From: Morinoia aosen
Lineage: Eukaryota; Arthropoda; Malacostraca; Amphipoda; Talitridae
Assembly (NCBI GenBank): GCA_030386875.1
Contig: CM059579.1
Location: 92,136,253-92,200,252, forward strand
Length of the DNA: 64,000 nucleotides
Reading direction: 5' to 3'
Position numbers and translations under genes: made by a program. The stretch's first letter is position 1; each line of letters opens with the position of its first letter. The notes under the pieces are model-generated. The model saw nothing but the letters and a program-made list of their open reading frames with translations. It searched no databases and was not told the DNA's origin. Shown piece after piece: positions 31,274-41,003 of this stretch.

Positions 31274-34200
31274 ATGGAAAGCTGTCAGAGCATAAATGAA
31301 AAATGTTGTGAATTGTCCAATAGTGTTGTAAGGTTTGGATGTATAAATGTGCGTGGATGGAATGCAGGAAAGTTAAATGACCTTGTAGCAGAATTTGAGA
31401 ATGGAGATTTGGATTGTGTTGGTGTAGTAGAGACCCAAATGCGTGATAGAGTCAGTTTAAAATGTAAGGAGAGTAGGTACTACATGATTGGAAAAGGGCG
31501 TGTAAGTTGGCAAAAAAGAGGTGGTGGAGTTGGTCTCATTGTAAAAAATGCTCTAAATTGGAAATTAGAAGAAATTCCTGTTGGAAATGAACCTGAGAGT
31601 GAAGATCTGTTAGTAATAAAGTGTGAAAGAATGCATGCCAGAGAATGTGTTATTGTGGTTGTATGCTATATGACAACTGATGGTATTTTAGCTCATCAAG
31701 AGAATGTAAAAAAGTATGAAATATTAACAAGAATTGTGCAAGAGCATTGCAGATGCCCTCTGATTTTGATGGGTGATATGAATGGCCATGTTGGTATACT
31801 TGGTGAGCCTGTGAATGCAAATGGACAAAAATTGATTGATTTCTGTGATGAGAATGAACTTGAGAACCTAAATGTAACAATAGGAAATGGCTTGCATACA
31901 TGGCAAAGCAGGAAATGTAAAACTGCAATTGACTGTATGATAGTGAATAGTAGAGCAAGAGAGTGTGTCAAAGAAATGTTTGTAGATGAAGATGATTTTG
32001 ATATTGATAGTGACCATAAAATGCTTGTACTAGAATATAATTGGGGTGGAAAGGAGCCGATGCAGAAGGCCAGCAGAGTAAGAGAAAATTGGCGTATCAA
32101 AATGGCAAACTGGGAAGAATTTAGAAATGAATTGAGTAGATGTAACTGGAACAGGTGTGGAAATGTAAATGACCTAAATAAGGAGATTGCAAGAACCTTG
32201 TATGATGTGGCAGAGCAAAAGATTGGTAGAATGAAATGCAAGAAAAGTACAGGGAATGCTAGGTGGTTTACGAGTGAGATAAAGGAAGAACGAACGAGAA
32301 GGAAGACTTTAAATAAAAAACAACGCAGTATGAGGAAAGTGTATGAAAGACGCAGAATAACTGAGGATGAATGGCAGAGTGTATGGAATGAGTACAAGGA
32401 CCAGCAGAAGAAAGTAAAGAGAATGATCAATGAGGCTAGGGTTAAAGAAGAGAGACACCAAGTTGAAAATCTAAGAAAGAAAGGTCCAGATGGAATAAAA
32501 GATTGGTATAGGTTCATACAAGGTAATGATAGAGGTAGTGAAGTTCAAGTTGATGAATTAGTAGTCAATGGTTGCAGTGTGCAAGATAGGATGCAAATGG
32601 TGAAAGCAGTTGAAGAATACTGGGAGGACATTGGTGGAATGAATGAGCAGGTTACAGATGATGAACCAATAAATTTTCTGATAGATGAACATGAACTGCA
32701 AATGGAAGACGAAATCACTTGTGAAGAGATTGTAAGTTTTTTGAAGAAAGTGAAAAATGGAAAGGCATGTGGCCCTGATAAGATACCATATGAGTTCTAT
32801 AAATGTGGAGGAGAGAGTGTAGTCAGTATGTTGAAATGTTTATTTGATGAGATATGGAAGAGTGAAAGAGTACCGGATGACTGGAACAAGTGTAATGTAG
32901 TTCTGTTGCATAAGGGTGGACATAAGAGTATGAAAGAACTTAAAAATTACAGACCAATTGCACTGGGTGACACCGTATGTAAGATTTTTTGTGGTATATT
33001 GAATGAGAGAATGAAAAATTTAGTTGAGGAATTAGGAGTCCTGGGAGAAGAACAGAATGGTTTTAGGCAAGATAGACGGGGGGAGGATAATCTGTTTGTA
33101 GTGAGTGAAATAATTGAGCGAATGAAGAAGGATAACAAGAAGGTATATTTAGCATTCCTAGATATTGAAAAGGCGTATGACAGAGTGGATCGGGTTAGGC
33201 TGTTTGAAATTTTGAGAAAAGTTGGTTTTAGCAGAAAAATAGTGAACATTGTACAGAGTCTGTATGAGAACACAAGTGCTATCTACATGTTAGGAAATTT
33301 GGAAACAGGGCAAGTGAGGAGTGTTAGAGGAGTGAGACAGGGCTTTACTCTGTCCCCCCTGTTGTTTGGATTGTACACAGAAGAATTAGCAGTTCGACTG
33401 AGAGGGAGTGGTTTAGGACTGAAAGTTGGTAATGAGAGACTGAGCTGTTTGTTGTATGCTGATGATGTGGTTATGGTTAGTGAATGTGGTCATGAACTAC
33501 AAAGGATGCTTGACATTGTGAATGGATATAGTACAGATTTCAAGATGAACTTTGGTGCCGATAGAAGTAAGGTCATGGTTATAAATAGTGATGAGACTGA
33601 TAGAGACAGACTGTGGAATATTGGAGAAATCAGAATAGGTAGAACAAAAGAATACAAATATCTAGGTTGTATGATGAGTGAAGATGGATGTACTAGAACT
33701 AAAGGTGAGAAAGTGGCTAAAGCAATGCAGTGGAGTGGACGGTTAGGTAGTGTGGCCAGATACAGAGCAAACAAGTACGAATGTGTGAGAGGAATGTGGA
33801 AGTATGTTGCTGTCCCTAGTGTCATGTATGGTATGAGTGCTCTTGCTTGGAATGGAAGTGATCTTGAAAAGCTGGATGTGATACAAAATAAGGTAGGACG
33901 TGTAGCATTGGGTGCTCCGAAATGGACAGCTATAGAGGCCATTAGAGGTGACCTAGGGTGGAGCCTATTTTCAGAAAGAATGATGAAAGCTGTGCTGAAT
34001 TATAAGGTGAGAATTGAAAGAATGCAGAATAGCAGGTGGGTAAGGCGAATCTTTGAATGGAATCTGAGTGTAAGCTATTGGGAGAAAGTATGTTGGGGGC
34101 ATGCAAGGAAACTCAGTATGCAAAAGATTATTCATGTTAGAATTGGAAGACCTGTGGATGACTGGAGTTTAATAAATGTAGGAGGTGTAGGGCCTGAGTG

Positions 34201-34690
34201 GGACTGCAAGAGGTGGAAGAAAGAGATTGAGAGACAAACAAAAGAGTATGGATTGAATAAGTGGAAGCTTAGCATGATGCGGAAGCCTACACTTAACTGG
34301 TATATGAAAAAGAAAGCACCTAAGTTTGAGCTGTTCTATGATGGTAGTTTTGGAAGTCAACTCTTGTTTGCTGTGAGATGTAAGTCATTGAGTGTGAACA
34401 GACGTACATGGAGATGGAATGAGAATAATAACAGATTATGTCAGCAGTGTAATAGTGGAATAGAGGAAACAATTGAGCATTTTGTGCTGGAATGTAGTAA
34501 GTATGAGCAAGAGAGAGAGAGTTTTATGAATGTGGTGTCTGAGCAGTATGGAGAGAATGAGTGGAATGCCAGATGTGCTGAAGATGATTGCGGTATGAGC
34601 TGTCTAGCTGGATTGGATCAGGAGTGTAATGCGAGTATCACTGAGGCTATGAAAGTGTTTCTTGTGCGTGCCTGGAGTAAGAGACAGTGA
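31274..34690 (+). CDS. LINE-C ORF2: endonuclease and reverse transcriptase, intact
   Basis: A 1138-residue LINE polyprotein. The APE-type endonuclease fills residues 18-255, with N25, E53, D168 and N170, D220, and SDH at 246-248. The reverse transcriptase spans about 535-790: NYRPIALGD, FLDIEKAYDRVDR (D630, D636), GVRQGFTLSP and YADD at 728-731. The C-terminal part has no RNase H and ends with the zinc motif CQQCNSGIEETIEHFVLEC. The ORF1 esterase and this layout place it in the CR1/L2 group; I cannot name the clade more closely. A Phe follows the RQG motif where copy 1 has the usual Cys. Confidence 0.95.
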   Translation: MESCQSINEKCCELSNSVVRFGCINVRGWNAGKLNDLVAEFENGDLDCVGVVETQMRDRVSLKCKESRYYMIGKGRVSWQKRGGGVGLIVKNALNWKLEEIPVGNEPESEDLLVIKCERMHARECVIVVVCYMTTDGILAHQENVKKYEILTRIVQEHCRCPLILMGDMNGHVGILGEPVNANGQKLIDFCDENELENLNVTIGNGLHTWQSRKCKTAIDCMIVNSRARECVKEMFVDEDDFDIDSDHKMLVLEYNWGGKEPMQKASRVRENWRIKMANWEEFRNELSRCNWNRCGNVNDLNKEIARTLYDVAEQKIGRMKCKKSTGNARWFTSEIKEERTRRKTLNKKQRSMRKVYERRRITEDEWQSVWNEYKDQQKKVKRMINEARVKEERHQVENLRKKGPDGIKDWYRFIQGNDRGSEVQVDELVVNGCSVQDRMQMVKAVEEYWEDIGGMNEQVTDDEPINFLIDEHELQMEDEITCEEIVSFLKKVKNGKACGPDKIPYEFYKCGGESVVSMLKCLFDEIWKSERVPDDWNKCNVVLLHKGGHKSMKELKNYRPIALGDTVCKIFCGILNERMKNLVEELGVLGEEQNGFRQDRRGEDNLFVVSEIIERMKKDNKKVYLAFLDIEKAYDRVDRVRLFEILRKVGFSRKIVNIVQSLYENTSAIYMLGNLETGQVRSVRGVRQGFTLSPLLFGLYTEELAVRLRGSGLGLKVGNERLSCLLYADDVVMVSECGHELQRMLDIVNGYSTDFKMNFGADRSKVMVINSDETDRDRLWNIGEIRIGRTKEYKYLGCMMSEDGCTRTKGEKVAKAMQWSGRLGSVARYRANKYECVRGMWKYVAVPSVMYGMSALAWNGSDLEKLDVIQNKVGRVALGAPKWTAIEAIRGDLGWSLFSERMMKAVLNYKVRIERMQNSRWVRRIFEWNLSVSYWEKVCWGHARKLSMQKIIHVRIGRPVDDWSLINVGGVGPEWDCKRWKKEIERQTKEYGLNKWKLSMMRKPTLNWYMKKKAPKFELFYDGSFGSQLLFAVRCKSLSVNRRTWRWNENNNRLCQQCNSGIEETIEHFVLECSKYEQERESFMNVVSEQYGENEWNARCAEDDCGMSCLAGLDQECNASITEAMKVFLVRAWSKRQ

Positions 34691-34938
34691 CTGGAATGAG
34701 CCAGTCTGGTAGAATGGGCTGTAATGACCCAATATGCCTGGGGATGGTGTTTTGACACACTGGCTATCCCAGTGACGCCATCCAATGGCAGCTTGTGACA
34801 AGGATTGGTAGATCCTGAGTAGTTTAGTGGACAAGTCTGGTACCAGACGCTGAACTCTTTGTGTGATAACTGTGGAGGGAATTGTAGGCCGTTACAAAGG
34901 CCCCGACGCTGTCGGCCCTCAATTTCAAGTTCAAGTTC

Positions 34939-35841
34939 AGTTGACATCATTCCGATGTTTCTATCCTGCAGCAACAATTTTTCAGTGTGTATGCGGTGTA
35001 ATGTACTGATGTTAAATTAAGGATATAATGATGTATTGCATTGTATTGATATATATACAATTTTATTCCCATGAACGTGGTACGAAATTGTTGAAATGTA
35101 AATCTTGTTTTCCCCTTATTTTGTTCGTAAAATCCCATAATATATATATGTTTTCATTGAAGTGCTTAGATTGAGACTGTTTATTTATGAATAGAAATTC
35201 GTTGTATCAAGTTAATGATAATCAAGATTTTGCCAGCCAAATAAATGACTTTGTTTAACATCATTCATCGGGAATAGAAATATAAAAAGTTCGATTCGTG
35301 ACTCATTCATCTAAAATTGCCACAAAAGTCTCTAAGACAAATTAAGAATCATTTAATTTCTGTGCTCACATTTGTGAATGAAATACTCTAATTTTCTAGT
35401 GACAAGAGCACAAAAACAAACAATTAGGTCACCAATGCTATATATCCCATGGGCTACTGCATCTCCTTAAGATAAAGTCTAAAAAAGTGTAATTATTATT
35501 TTGTGATAAATACGACTACCTATTAGAAAATTTTGGCTAAATGTTTATTTATTAACTATAAAAGAATAAGTTCACATGATGTTTTACATTAAAAAAATCT
35601 CGATTTGCCATAAGATATAAATGGTTTGATTTGGCAGACATATTTTAATCAAAGCCACTTAATAAACTTCCACGAAAAATCTGTAGCTAGGCTATTTCAT
35701 TTTTCATTTCGTTTATATGCATATATGATACGTAGGAATAAAAGATGTCGAATGACGACCTCATACTCATAAACGCAGAATATTTCAATCGATATATTAT
35801 TTTCAATATTAATCCCTGATATCCAAGTTCCTAAGCTCATA
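34939..35841. other. Non-coding interior of unit X
   Basis: AT-rich sequence between LINE-C copy 2 and mariner copy 2. No reading frame looks real. Confidence 0.6.
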
Positions 35842-37173
35842 CGAGGCCTGTCGAAAAAGTATCCGACCTTTGGCCAGAAAAAATACTTCAACAACCTGAC
35901 GGGGTTGGGACCCTAATCCCCTTCAAAGTAGGCTCCTTGTGCTTCCACACACTTAGCCCACCGATCCTTCCACTGCCGGAAACACCTCTGGAAGTCTTCT
36001 TTTGGAATGGTGTTCAGCTCTGTCGTCGCGTTCCGCATTATCTCTTCTCTACTCTCAAAACGGGATCCTTTCAGTGGTGTCTTCAATTTTGGAAACAACC
36101 AGAAGTCGCAAGGAGCCAGGTCTGGAGAGTAGGGAGGTTGGCGAACGGTCGTAATTCCATGTTTGGCCAAGAAATTGCGGATCAAATGGGATGAATGTGC
36201 GGGCGCGTTGTCGTGATGCAAGTGCCAGTTGTTCGCAGTCCACATGTCTGGTCTTTTGCGCCGAACTGCATCACGAAGTCGCCGGAGAACATCCTGATAG
36301 TACTCCTTTGTCACTGTTTGTCCTTCCGGTGCGTATTCGTGATGCACAATTCCACGGACATCAAAGAAAACAGTCAGCATCACCTTGATTTTGCTTCGCA
36401 CCTGCCGCGCTTTCTTCGGCCTTGGAGACTCGGGATGCTTCCATTGGGATGACTGTCTTTTTGTTTCTGGGTCGTACCCGTACACCCATGACTCATCTCC
36501 AGTTATCACGGTGTTCAGAAACCCAGGATCAGTGTTGGCGGTGTCCAGAAGGTCCTGTGCAACGTCACGACGGAGGTCTTTTTGTTCCGGCGACAACAAC
36601 TTGGGCACGAATTTCGCAGCCACTCGGTTCATGTTCAAATCGTCACGCAAAATGGCATGTGCAGAATCTTTACTCACTCCAACCTCTTGGGCAATCTCCC
36701 GCACGGTCAAACGACGATCTGCCATCACCAAATTTCGCACCCTCTCAACAACAGCTGCACTCCGAGAAGTTTTGGGCCTGCCACAACGCTGCTCACTCTC
36801 CGCTGATGTGCGGCCATCTTTGAATCGGTTGAACCACTCCTTAATTTGTGTTACACCCATAGCATCTTCCCCAAACACCTGCTGAATCTTACGAATTGTT
36901 TCAATTTGAGAATCACCAAGCTTTTGACAAAATTTGATGCAGTGTCTTTGCTCAATTCGTTCAGTCATCTTGCAAGAAAACTAAATCCGACAAACACTTA
37001 GAACAGCACCTTACTTGGCGACCACCAGCCAGTGACTGGCCCAAGTGAATGCGGTGAAAAAAGTCAAGCATGCGCATTAAGATTCCTCCTTCCACCGTGC
37101 ACAGTGGCGCCGCCTTAGAATCACTACTTTGCGCGGGAAAAATTAAGGTCGGATACTTTTTCGACAGGCCTCG
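35842..37173 (-). mobile_element. Mariner transposon, complete (copy 2)
   Basis: 1332 bp, the same 29-bp inverted ends as copy 1, TA at 35840-35841 and 37174-37175. It lies in opposite orientation to copy 1 and has the same length to the base. Confidence 0.97.
35913..36968 (-). CDS. Mariner transposase, intact (copy 2)
   Basis: 351 residues, the same protein as that at 4805-5860, with D158, D253 and D288 in place. The one DNA difference I see in the gene is a silent tyrosine codon change (TAT in copy 1, TAC here, near 36472). Two intact near-identical genes in 32 kb suggest a family that was moving recently and could still make working enzyme. Confidence 0.97.
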   Translation of the reverse strand: MTERIEQRHCIKFCQKLGDSQIETIRKIQQVFGEDAMGVTQIKEWFNRFKDGRTSAESEQRCGRPKTSRSAAVVERVRNLVMADRRLTVREIAQEVGVSKDSAHAILRDDLNMNRVAAKFVPKLLSPEQKDLRRDVAQDLLDTANTDPGFLNTVITGDESWVYGYDPETKRQSSQWKHPESPRPKKARQVRSKIKVMLTVFFDVRGIVHHEYAPEGQTVTKEYYQDVLRRLRDAVRRKRPDMWTANNWHLHHDNAPAHSSHLIRNFLAKHGITTVRQPPYSPDLAPCDFWLFPKLKTPLKGSRFESREEIMRNATTELNTIPKEDFQRCFRQWKDRWAKCVEAQGAYFEGD

Positions 37174-39018
37174 TATTTCAACATAAGTGCGCACTAATAA
37201 AAATGTCAACAATGCATTGTCAGTGGTATTATACTATTTTAATTTGTAGTTCTACGAATTATGAAACCTCGACTACTTCATGAGAGCTAAAGCTTTTTTT
37301 ACTCTTTTATCTCAATAATTGTTTTCGACAATTGAAATGAGTATTAAGATACCAAGCATGCTTATCTACTTTGTATCTTTATTGCATGATATTTTTAAAA
37401 CAAATGATCGTTTTGTACAATTTTTTGGAAACCAACAAATAGAAGAGTGCCTTGCAAGTATGGCCTGCAAATAACATTTTCTTTTCCCATTTTTTGTTTT
37501 TTAAGATCGGAAATCAGTTTTTTTTCAAATGACGCTTTCCAATTTCATTTGGTATACATATGAATAAATGAAAATTCATGTTGAGAGCAAGATACTTTAT
37601 AGCATACGTTACACGTTCGTCCAACTAAATCAGGTTTGAAGACTTTCGTGACATTACAGAAATAATTGAAGATTTTTGTGCAGAGTCCATCAAAACTGAA
37701 GGCAATGGATGCTCGAATAGTTTGACAGAGCACGTAAAAATTTTCATTTGTGGAAAATATAATCAAATAGCATATCTTTCTGAACAATCATGTTTCGATT
37801 ATGAGCATGTAATAATTACCTGCAATACAGGATGAACCACTTTGTGAATTTACCCTTCTAGATCTTGTGCGTGCCCATAAAAATTTTTTATTTCTACTAC
37901 AATGATACCTTCATTTTCAATATACTTCAAACAGTGAGATTATACAACTTTTTTACACTCATTAGTACTGTCACCGGCACCTGAGGAAAATTATATTTTA
38001 GCTACACGGCCTTAGCGAAAAGGGATGTCTCTATTCTTTTCATGAAATTAAAGTGTATGCAAAATGCTATGAACATTATAGCTAAATACTCCTAACAACA
38101 TGCATATATAAAATTGAGTTAGCAGCAAGACTATGAGGGAAATATTGTATTTTTTGCGCACTTCTGAAATGCGCTCTTTTTTACAGGTTATCGTATTATT
38201 TAGAAATAATTAGAAATGTAAAATATAAGTTTTGCACCTCTATACCAATGCATGCAAGTTATTCAAATTCATTGCTTCATTTGGTAATTTCCTCAACACT
38301 CATAAATCTTAACGCTTTGAATTTATACCTCCTCTGGATGATTATTATTTTAGTGATTATTCAAAGCGTATAATGGTATGCGTCTCTCAGACATTCGGAG
38401 TTTCGGACAGTCCGATCTCGAAAGTTGTGAGGTTCGAAGGCCGATACAAAAGCTCTGACGCTGTCGCCACTCCAAGTTCAAGCGATTTAGCTTGCAAGGG
38501 TTTTTCAACATTTGTGTTGTGATTCACTAGGTTTGTCACTGCTTATATTTTATGTTCATATTTTCGAGGTATAGTTATATGATGCGACAGTTTGAGAGAA
38601 GTGCTAGTATTAAACTCAGAGTGAGGACATTTAAATGCTCTTTCAATGATGAAGGGTGTGTTTTACTTCGAAGGTAATGCAATTGGTTTTATCCAAAGAA
38701 TATCCTTAAAAGACAAGAATGTTGAATTTTACAGAGAGCAATAGAAACTTGAAGTTGTTTAAGAACTCAAGCACTAAACTTAATTCAATTTTTGATAAGT
38801 TTGAAATCCTTGATTATTTACTGATAAATAGTCTGAAAATTCACCAAATGACAGTGGAAACATTGATCAAATCACAATGAAAAATTTAAAACATGTAAAT
38901 GACTCGAAATATTATTGATCATATGAACCTTCCATCATAAAATGAGGAGAAAAAGTGAACTATTTTTACGGTCATTCACAAAATTTTTTGAACTTTTTGC
39001 TAATTTGTGCCCTCCAAT
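37174..39018. other. Non-coding interior of unit X, right side
   Basis: Mostly AT-rich sequence with no gene seen. One short LINE-C-like tail lies at 38428-38484. A weak minus-strand frame of 80 codons at 37545-37787 has no recognisable domain. Confidence 0.6.
38428..38484 (+). mobile_element. 3' stub related to LINE-C
   Basis: GGCCGATACAAAAGCTCTGA, then CGCTGTCG and CAAGTTCAAG, parallel the last 60 bp of LINE-C (GGCCGTTACAAAGG, CGCTGTCGG, TTCAAG tail). It looks like a strongly 5'-truncated insertion of a sister family. The short length makes this tentative. Confidence 0.5.
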
Positions 39019-39039
39019 CCTCAAATTACACCCTGCGTG

Positions 39040-39046
39040 ACCGTAG
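39040..39046. repeat. Target duplication of unit X, right copy
   Basis: ACCGTAG, matching 19204-19210. Confidence 0.75.
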
Positions 39047-39486
39047 TGGAGGTGGCACAAAAGGCCTCACCTGGAATGACACAAGATCAATTTTCAAAGC
39101 CCGAGGCAGGTATTGCCCAGCAAAGGCAACTTTGACTGAGAGTGATGGCTCTTTCTTACCACTGCTAAATTTGTTTAACCTATAGAGACGCAGAACAGTG
39201 TAGCCCACACATTTTACTGATGGAAGCAGCTCTTCAGGGTCTAACTCTGTATCAATTGGCCCAATGACCCCAAAGCTTACCTCTCCTACATCTATAGAAG
39301 GCTGATAGCACTGAACAGCTAACTTTCCAATGTGGTCCACTGATAAAAGGTCTCCAATACCAGCAGCATCCACACTTAGAAACTCCACTGCAACAATGTT
39401 CCTCCGCTTGTTCACTCTAACATCCTTAACTGTGGAATAGTCAAGAATATCCTTCAGCCCTCTTGCAAGGTTCAGAGGATCCAGGG

Positions 39487-39494
39487 TTATTTTC
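39487..39494. repeat. Target duplication of element Z copy 2, left
   Basis: TTATTTTC, repeated exactly at 40042-40049. Confidence 0.92.
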
Positions 39495-40041
39495 GGTAAA
39501 TCTGAAGGACATGACAGTTGTCGATTTTGCAAGTTGTAATGCCTAAACATGGTTAATGACACCAAAATAAACAAGTTTTCTTCTATGCACTTTTCATCTC
39601 AAGCGAGTATTTTATTAGTTATAGCGGTAAATGACTTACCGCAACTCCAGTCTTTGAAGCGGAAAGAAATTCTTTGATCGAGTTGTATGGCAATACTGCA
39701 ATGGCGTCTCGCTTCCAGCGCTCTGTCTTGAAAGACGAAGCCAAACCTACCGCTATACCTCGTTAAATACTCATTTGACGAAAAAAGTGTATAGGAGAAA
39801 AGTTGTTTATTTCGATGTTATTACCATGTTTCAAGCAACAAAAATTCAAAAATCGATGAGTAGCTGTTTATTCGAGCGCATTCGTCATCAATGACGAAAC
39901 TAAACTTACCGCTATAAATCGTAAAATACTCATTTGAGACGAAAAGTGCATAGAAGAAAACTTGTTTATTTTGATTCAATTAATTAGGTTCAGGCACCAA
40001 AAAGTGGAAAATCGACAACTGTCATGTCCTTCAGATTTACC
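39495..40041. mobile_element. Hairpin element Z, copy 2, with 8-bp target duplication
   Basis: 547 bp with inverted tips GGTAAATCTGAAGGACATGA (39495 on) and complement (to 40041), flanked by the exact 8-bp duplication TTATTTTC. The arms extend about 150 bp and include ACCAAAATAAACAAG and GAGTATTTTA. The interior holds further partial copies of the arm sequence near 39770 and 39930. It has no coding capacity. Eight bases point to the hAT or P superfamilies, but the GGTAAAT tip does not match common hAT tips. Confidence 0.9.
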
Positions 40042-40743
40042 TTATTTTCTTCTCATCTGCTCCAAAATATGTTTCATTTGATGCTTGCGGTTGGGAAATA
40101 AGCACAGTTGTGCCAGCTCCCTGAGACACAAGAGTCTTGTTAGTAGGGAATGTTTTCTGGAAGTTTTGCCTCACCTTTTTTGTTACGTCCTCCGCAGTAT
40201 CACTTACATCTGATTCCACTTTGCCTCTTAGTCTCTTGGAACGCCTGTTAGGCTCAAACCATGAGCCAGCTACGGCCGATTCGTTGGCGTCCATATGTTC
40301 TGTGGAACTATCCTCGCTTGACGGTGGTTCTCGATCATTGATCTCTAGCATTGCCGGCGTTATCACCGGCTCTTCTTCTGCAGTAAATAGATTGCTTCTA
40401 TTTTTCACAGAAGCCATATTTTTTAAATAAGTCTCCTCCTATGGAGGAAACTTACACTTGGATATGTTTTAATGTCAGTCGCAGCCTTACGTCAGTGCAC
40501 ACGGTTCTCCTCACGCTAATGTATTCTCCTCAAGATATTGCAAGTCTTCCGTTTCTTGAGTCGGGCGATACAGGTTGTTACTGTTGTGTCTCTTCAGCAT
40601 GTCTGGCCGCCGTACTTTTGAAATTATGGCAGCACATGTCGTTGTCACTTAAAAATGAACGAATTCTAACAATTGAATCCAGGAGTTTCATTTGCATTCT
40701 ATTTCTGGGTTTGGTTTTATTTGATGACACATAAGAGAAAATT

Positions 40744-40782
40744 CTGAAGACACGGAGTCACAGTGTCTTCAGTGACTCCGTG
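40744..40782. promoter_or_regulatory. Two interlocked palindromes
   Basis: CTGAAGACAC (40744-40753) pairs with GTGTCTTCAG (40763-40772), and CACGGAGTCAC (40751-40761) pairs with GTGACTCCGTG (40772-40782). The two stems share bases, so only one can form at a time, or they form a kissing or pseudoknot fold. The site lies between the 5' ends of LINE-B (left, minus) and LINE-D (right, plus). The structure is seen; any function is inferred. Confidence 0.7.
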
Positions 40783-41003
40783 GTGTGAGGACGGGTGTGG
40801 CGCTCGCTCCGAAACAAAGTGCCTATTGTTAGAAAGAATGTACCTCTAACCTAAATGGGTACCCACTCTCGTCCTGAGTATTCAAATGTGATTTAAATAC
40901 CCCATATATAAAAATAATCAAACTAAAAGCATAATATGCCCTCAAAAGCGTGAGAGTATTCAACCCTCGTTTACACAACGACCGCACTCCCTCAATCTTC
41001 AAG

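Larger units (their letters stand above)
31053..34938 (+). mobile_element. LINE-C copy 2, 5'-truncated, ORF2 intact
   Basis: Begins inside the ORF1 esterase domain (matching copy 1 from about 29610) and runs to a 3' tail of TTCAAG hexamers at about 34922-34938. It lies head to head with copy 1. ORF2 is open throughout, so this copy is younger or better preserved than copy 1. No clear target duplication was found. Confidence 0.9.
19211..39039. mobile_element. Unit X: hAT-like insert in LINE-B, filled by later insertions
   Basis: X splits LINE-B ORF1. Its ends resemble hAT inverted repeats: CAAGGTGGAATATCAGG on the left (19211-19227) against CAGGGTGTAATTTGAGG read inward from the right (39019-39035), 13 of 17 matching. 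A 7-bp duplication (8 with one mismatch) flanks it, and four extra bases (CGTG) lie between the right end and the duplication. Without LINE-C copies 1 and 2, their contents and the second mariner, the original insert would be about 3.3 kb. That is a normal hAT size. No transposase remains, so the hAT assignment is inference from the ends. Confidence 0.62.
39047..40417 (-). pseudogene. LINE-B ORF1, N-terminal half, split by element Z
   Basis: MASVKNRSNLFTAEEE starts at 40417. A Ser/Glu-rich N-terminus with a basic patch (NRRSKRLRGKV) precedes the insert. After it follow LDPLNLARGLKDILDYS, RNIVAVEFLS and GVIGPIDTELDPEELL, ending VRPFVPPPLR just before the zinc knuckles. Removing Z copy 2 and one TTATTTTC joins KK to ITLDPL in the same frame. 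The fold of this region is the gag-like domain seen in LINE-A ORF1 (both have an IGPID or similar block and end PLRC). Confidence 0.87.
39047..40740 (-). mobile_element. LINE-B, 5' part
   Basis: The minus-strand 5' half of the LINE continued at 17118-19210. ORF1 starts at 40417. The presumed 5' UTR runs rightward to somewhere before 40744. It is interrupted by hairpin element Z copy 2. Confidence 0.8.

Noticed and set aside
19798-34938. Head-to-head LINE-C as a single twin-priming event
   Set aside because: Twin priming inverts part of one copy without duplicating it. Here both copies contain the whole ORF2 and their own 3' tail, so two insertions or a duplication are needed.
19211-39039. 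Unit X as a Polinton/Maverick, because its present size is near 20 kb
   Set aside because: No DNA polymerase B, capsid, protease or retroviral-type integrase of that class is present. The size comes from later LINE, hAT and mariner insertions, and the ends look hAT-like with a 7-8 bp duplication.
40950-41003. An earlier start for LINE-D ORF1 at 40950
   Set aside because: That codon is GTG; the ATG at 41004 has a better context and begins the recognisable protein.
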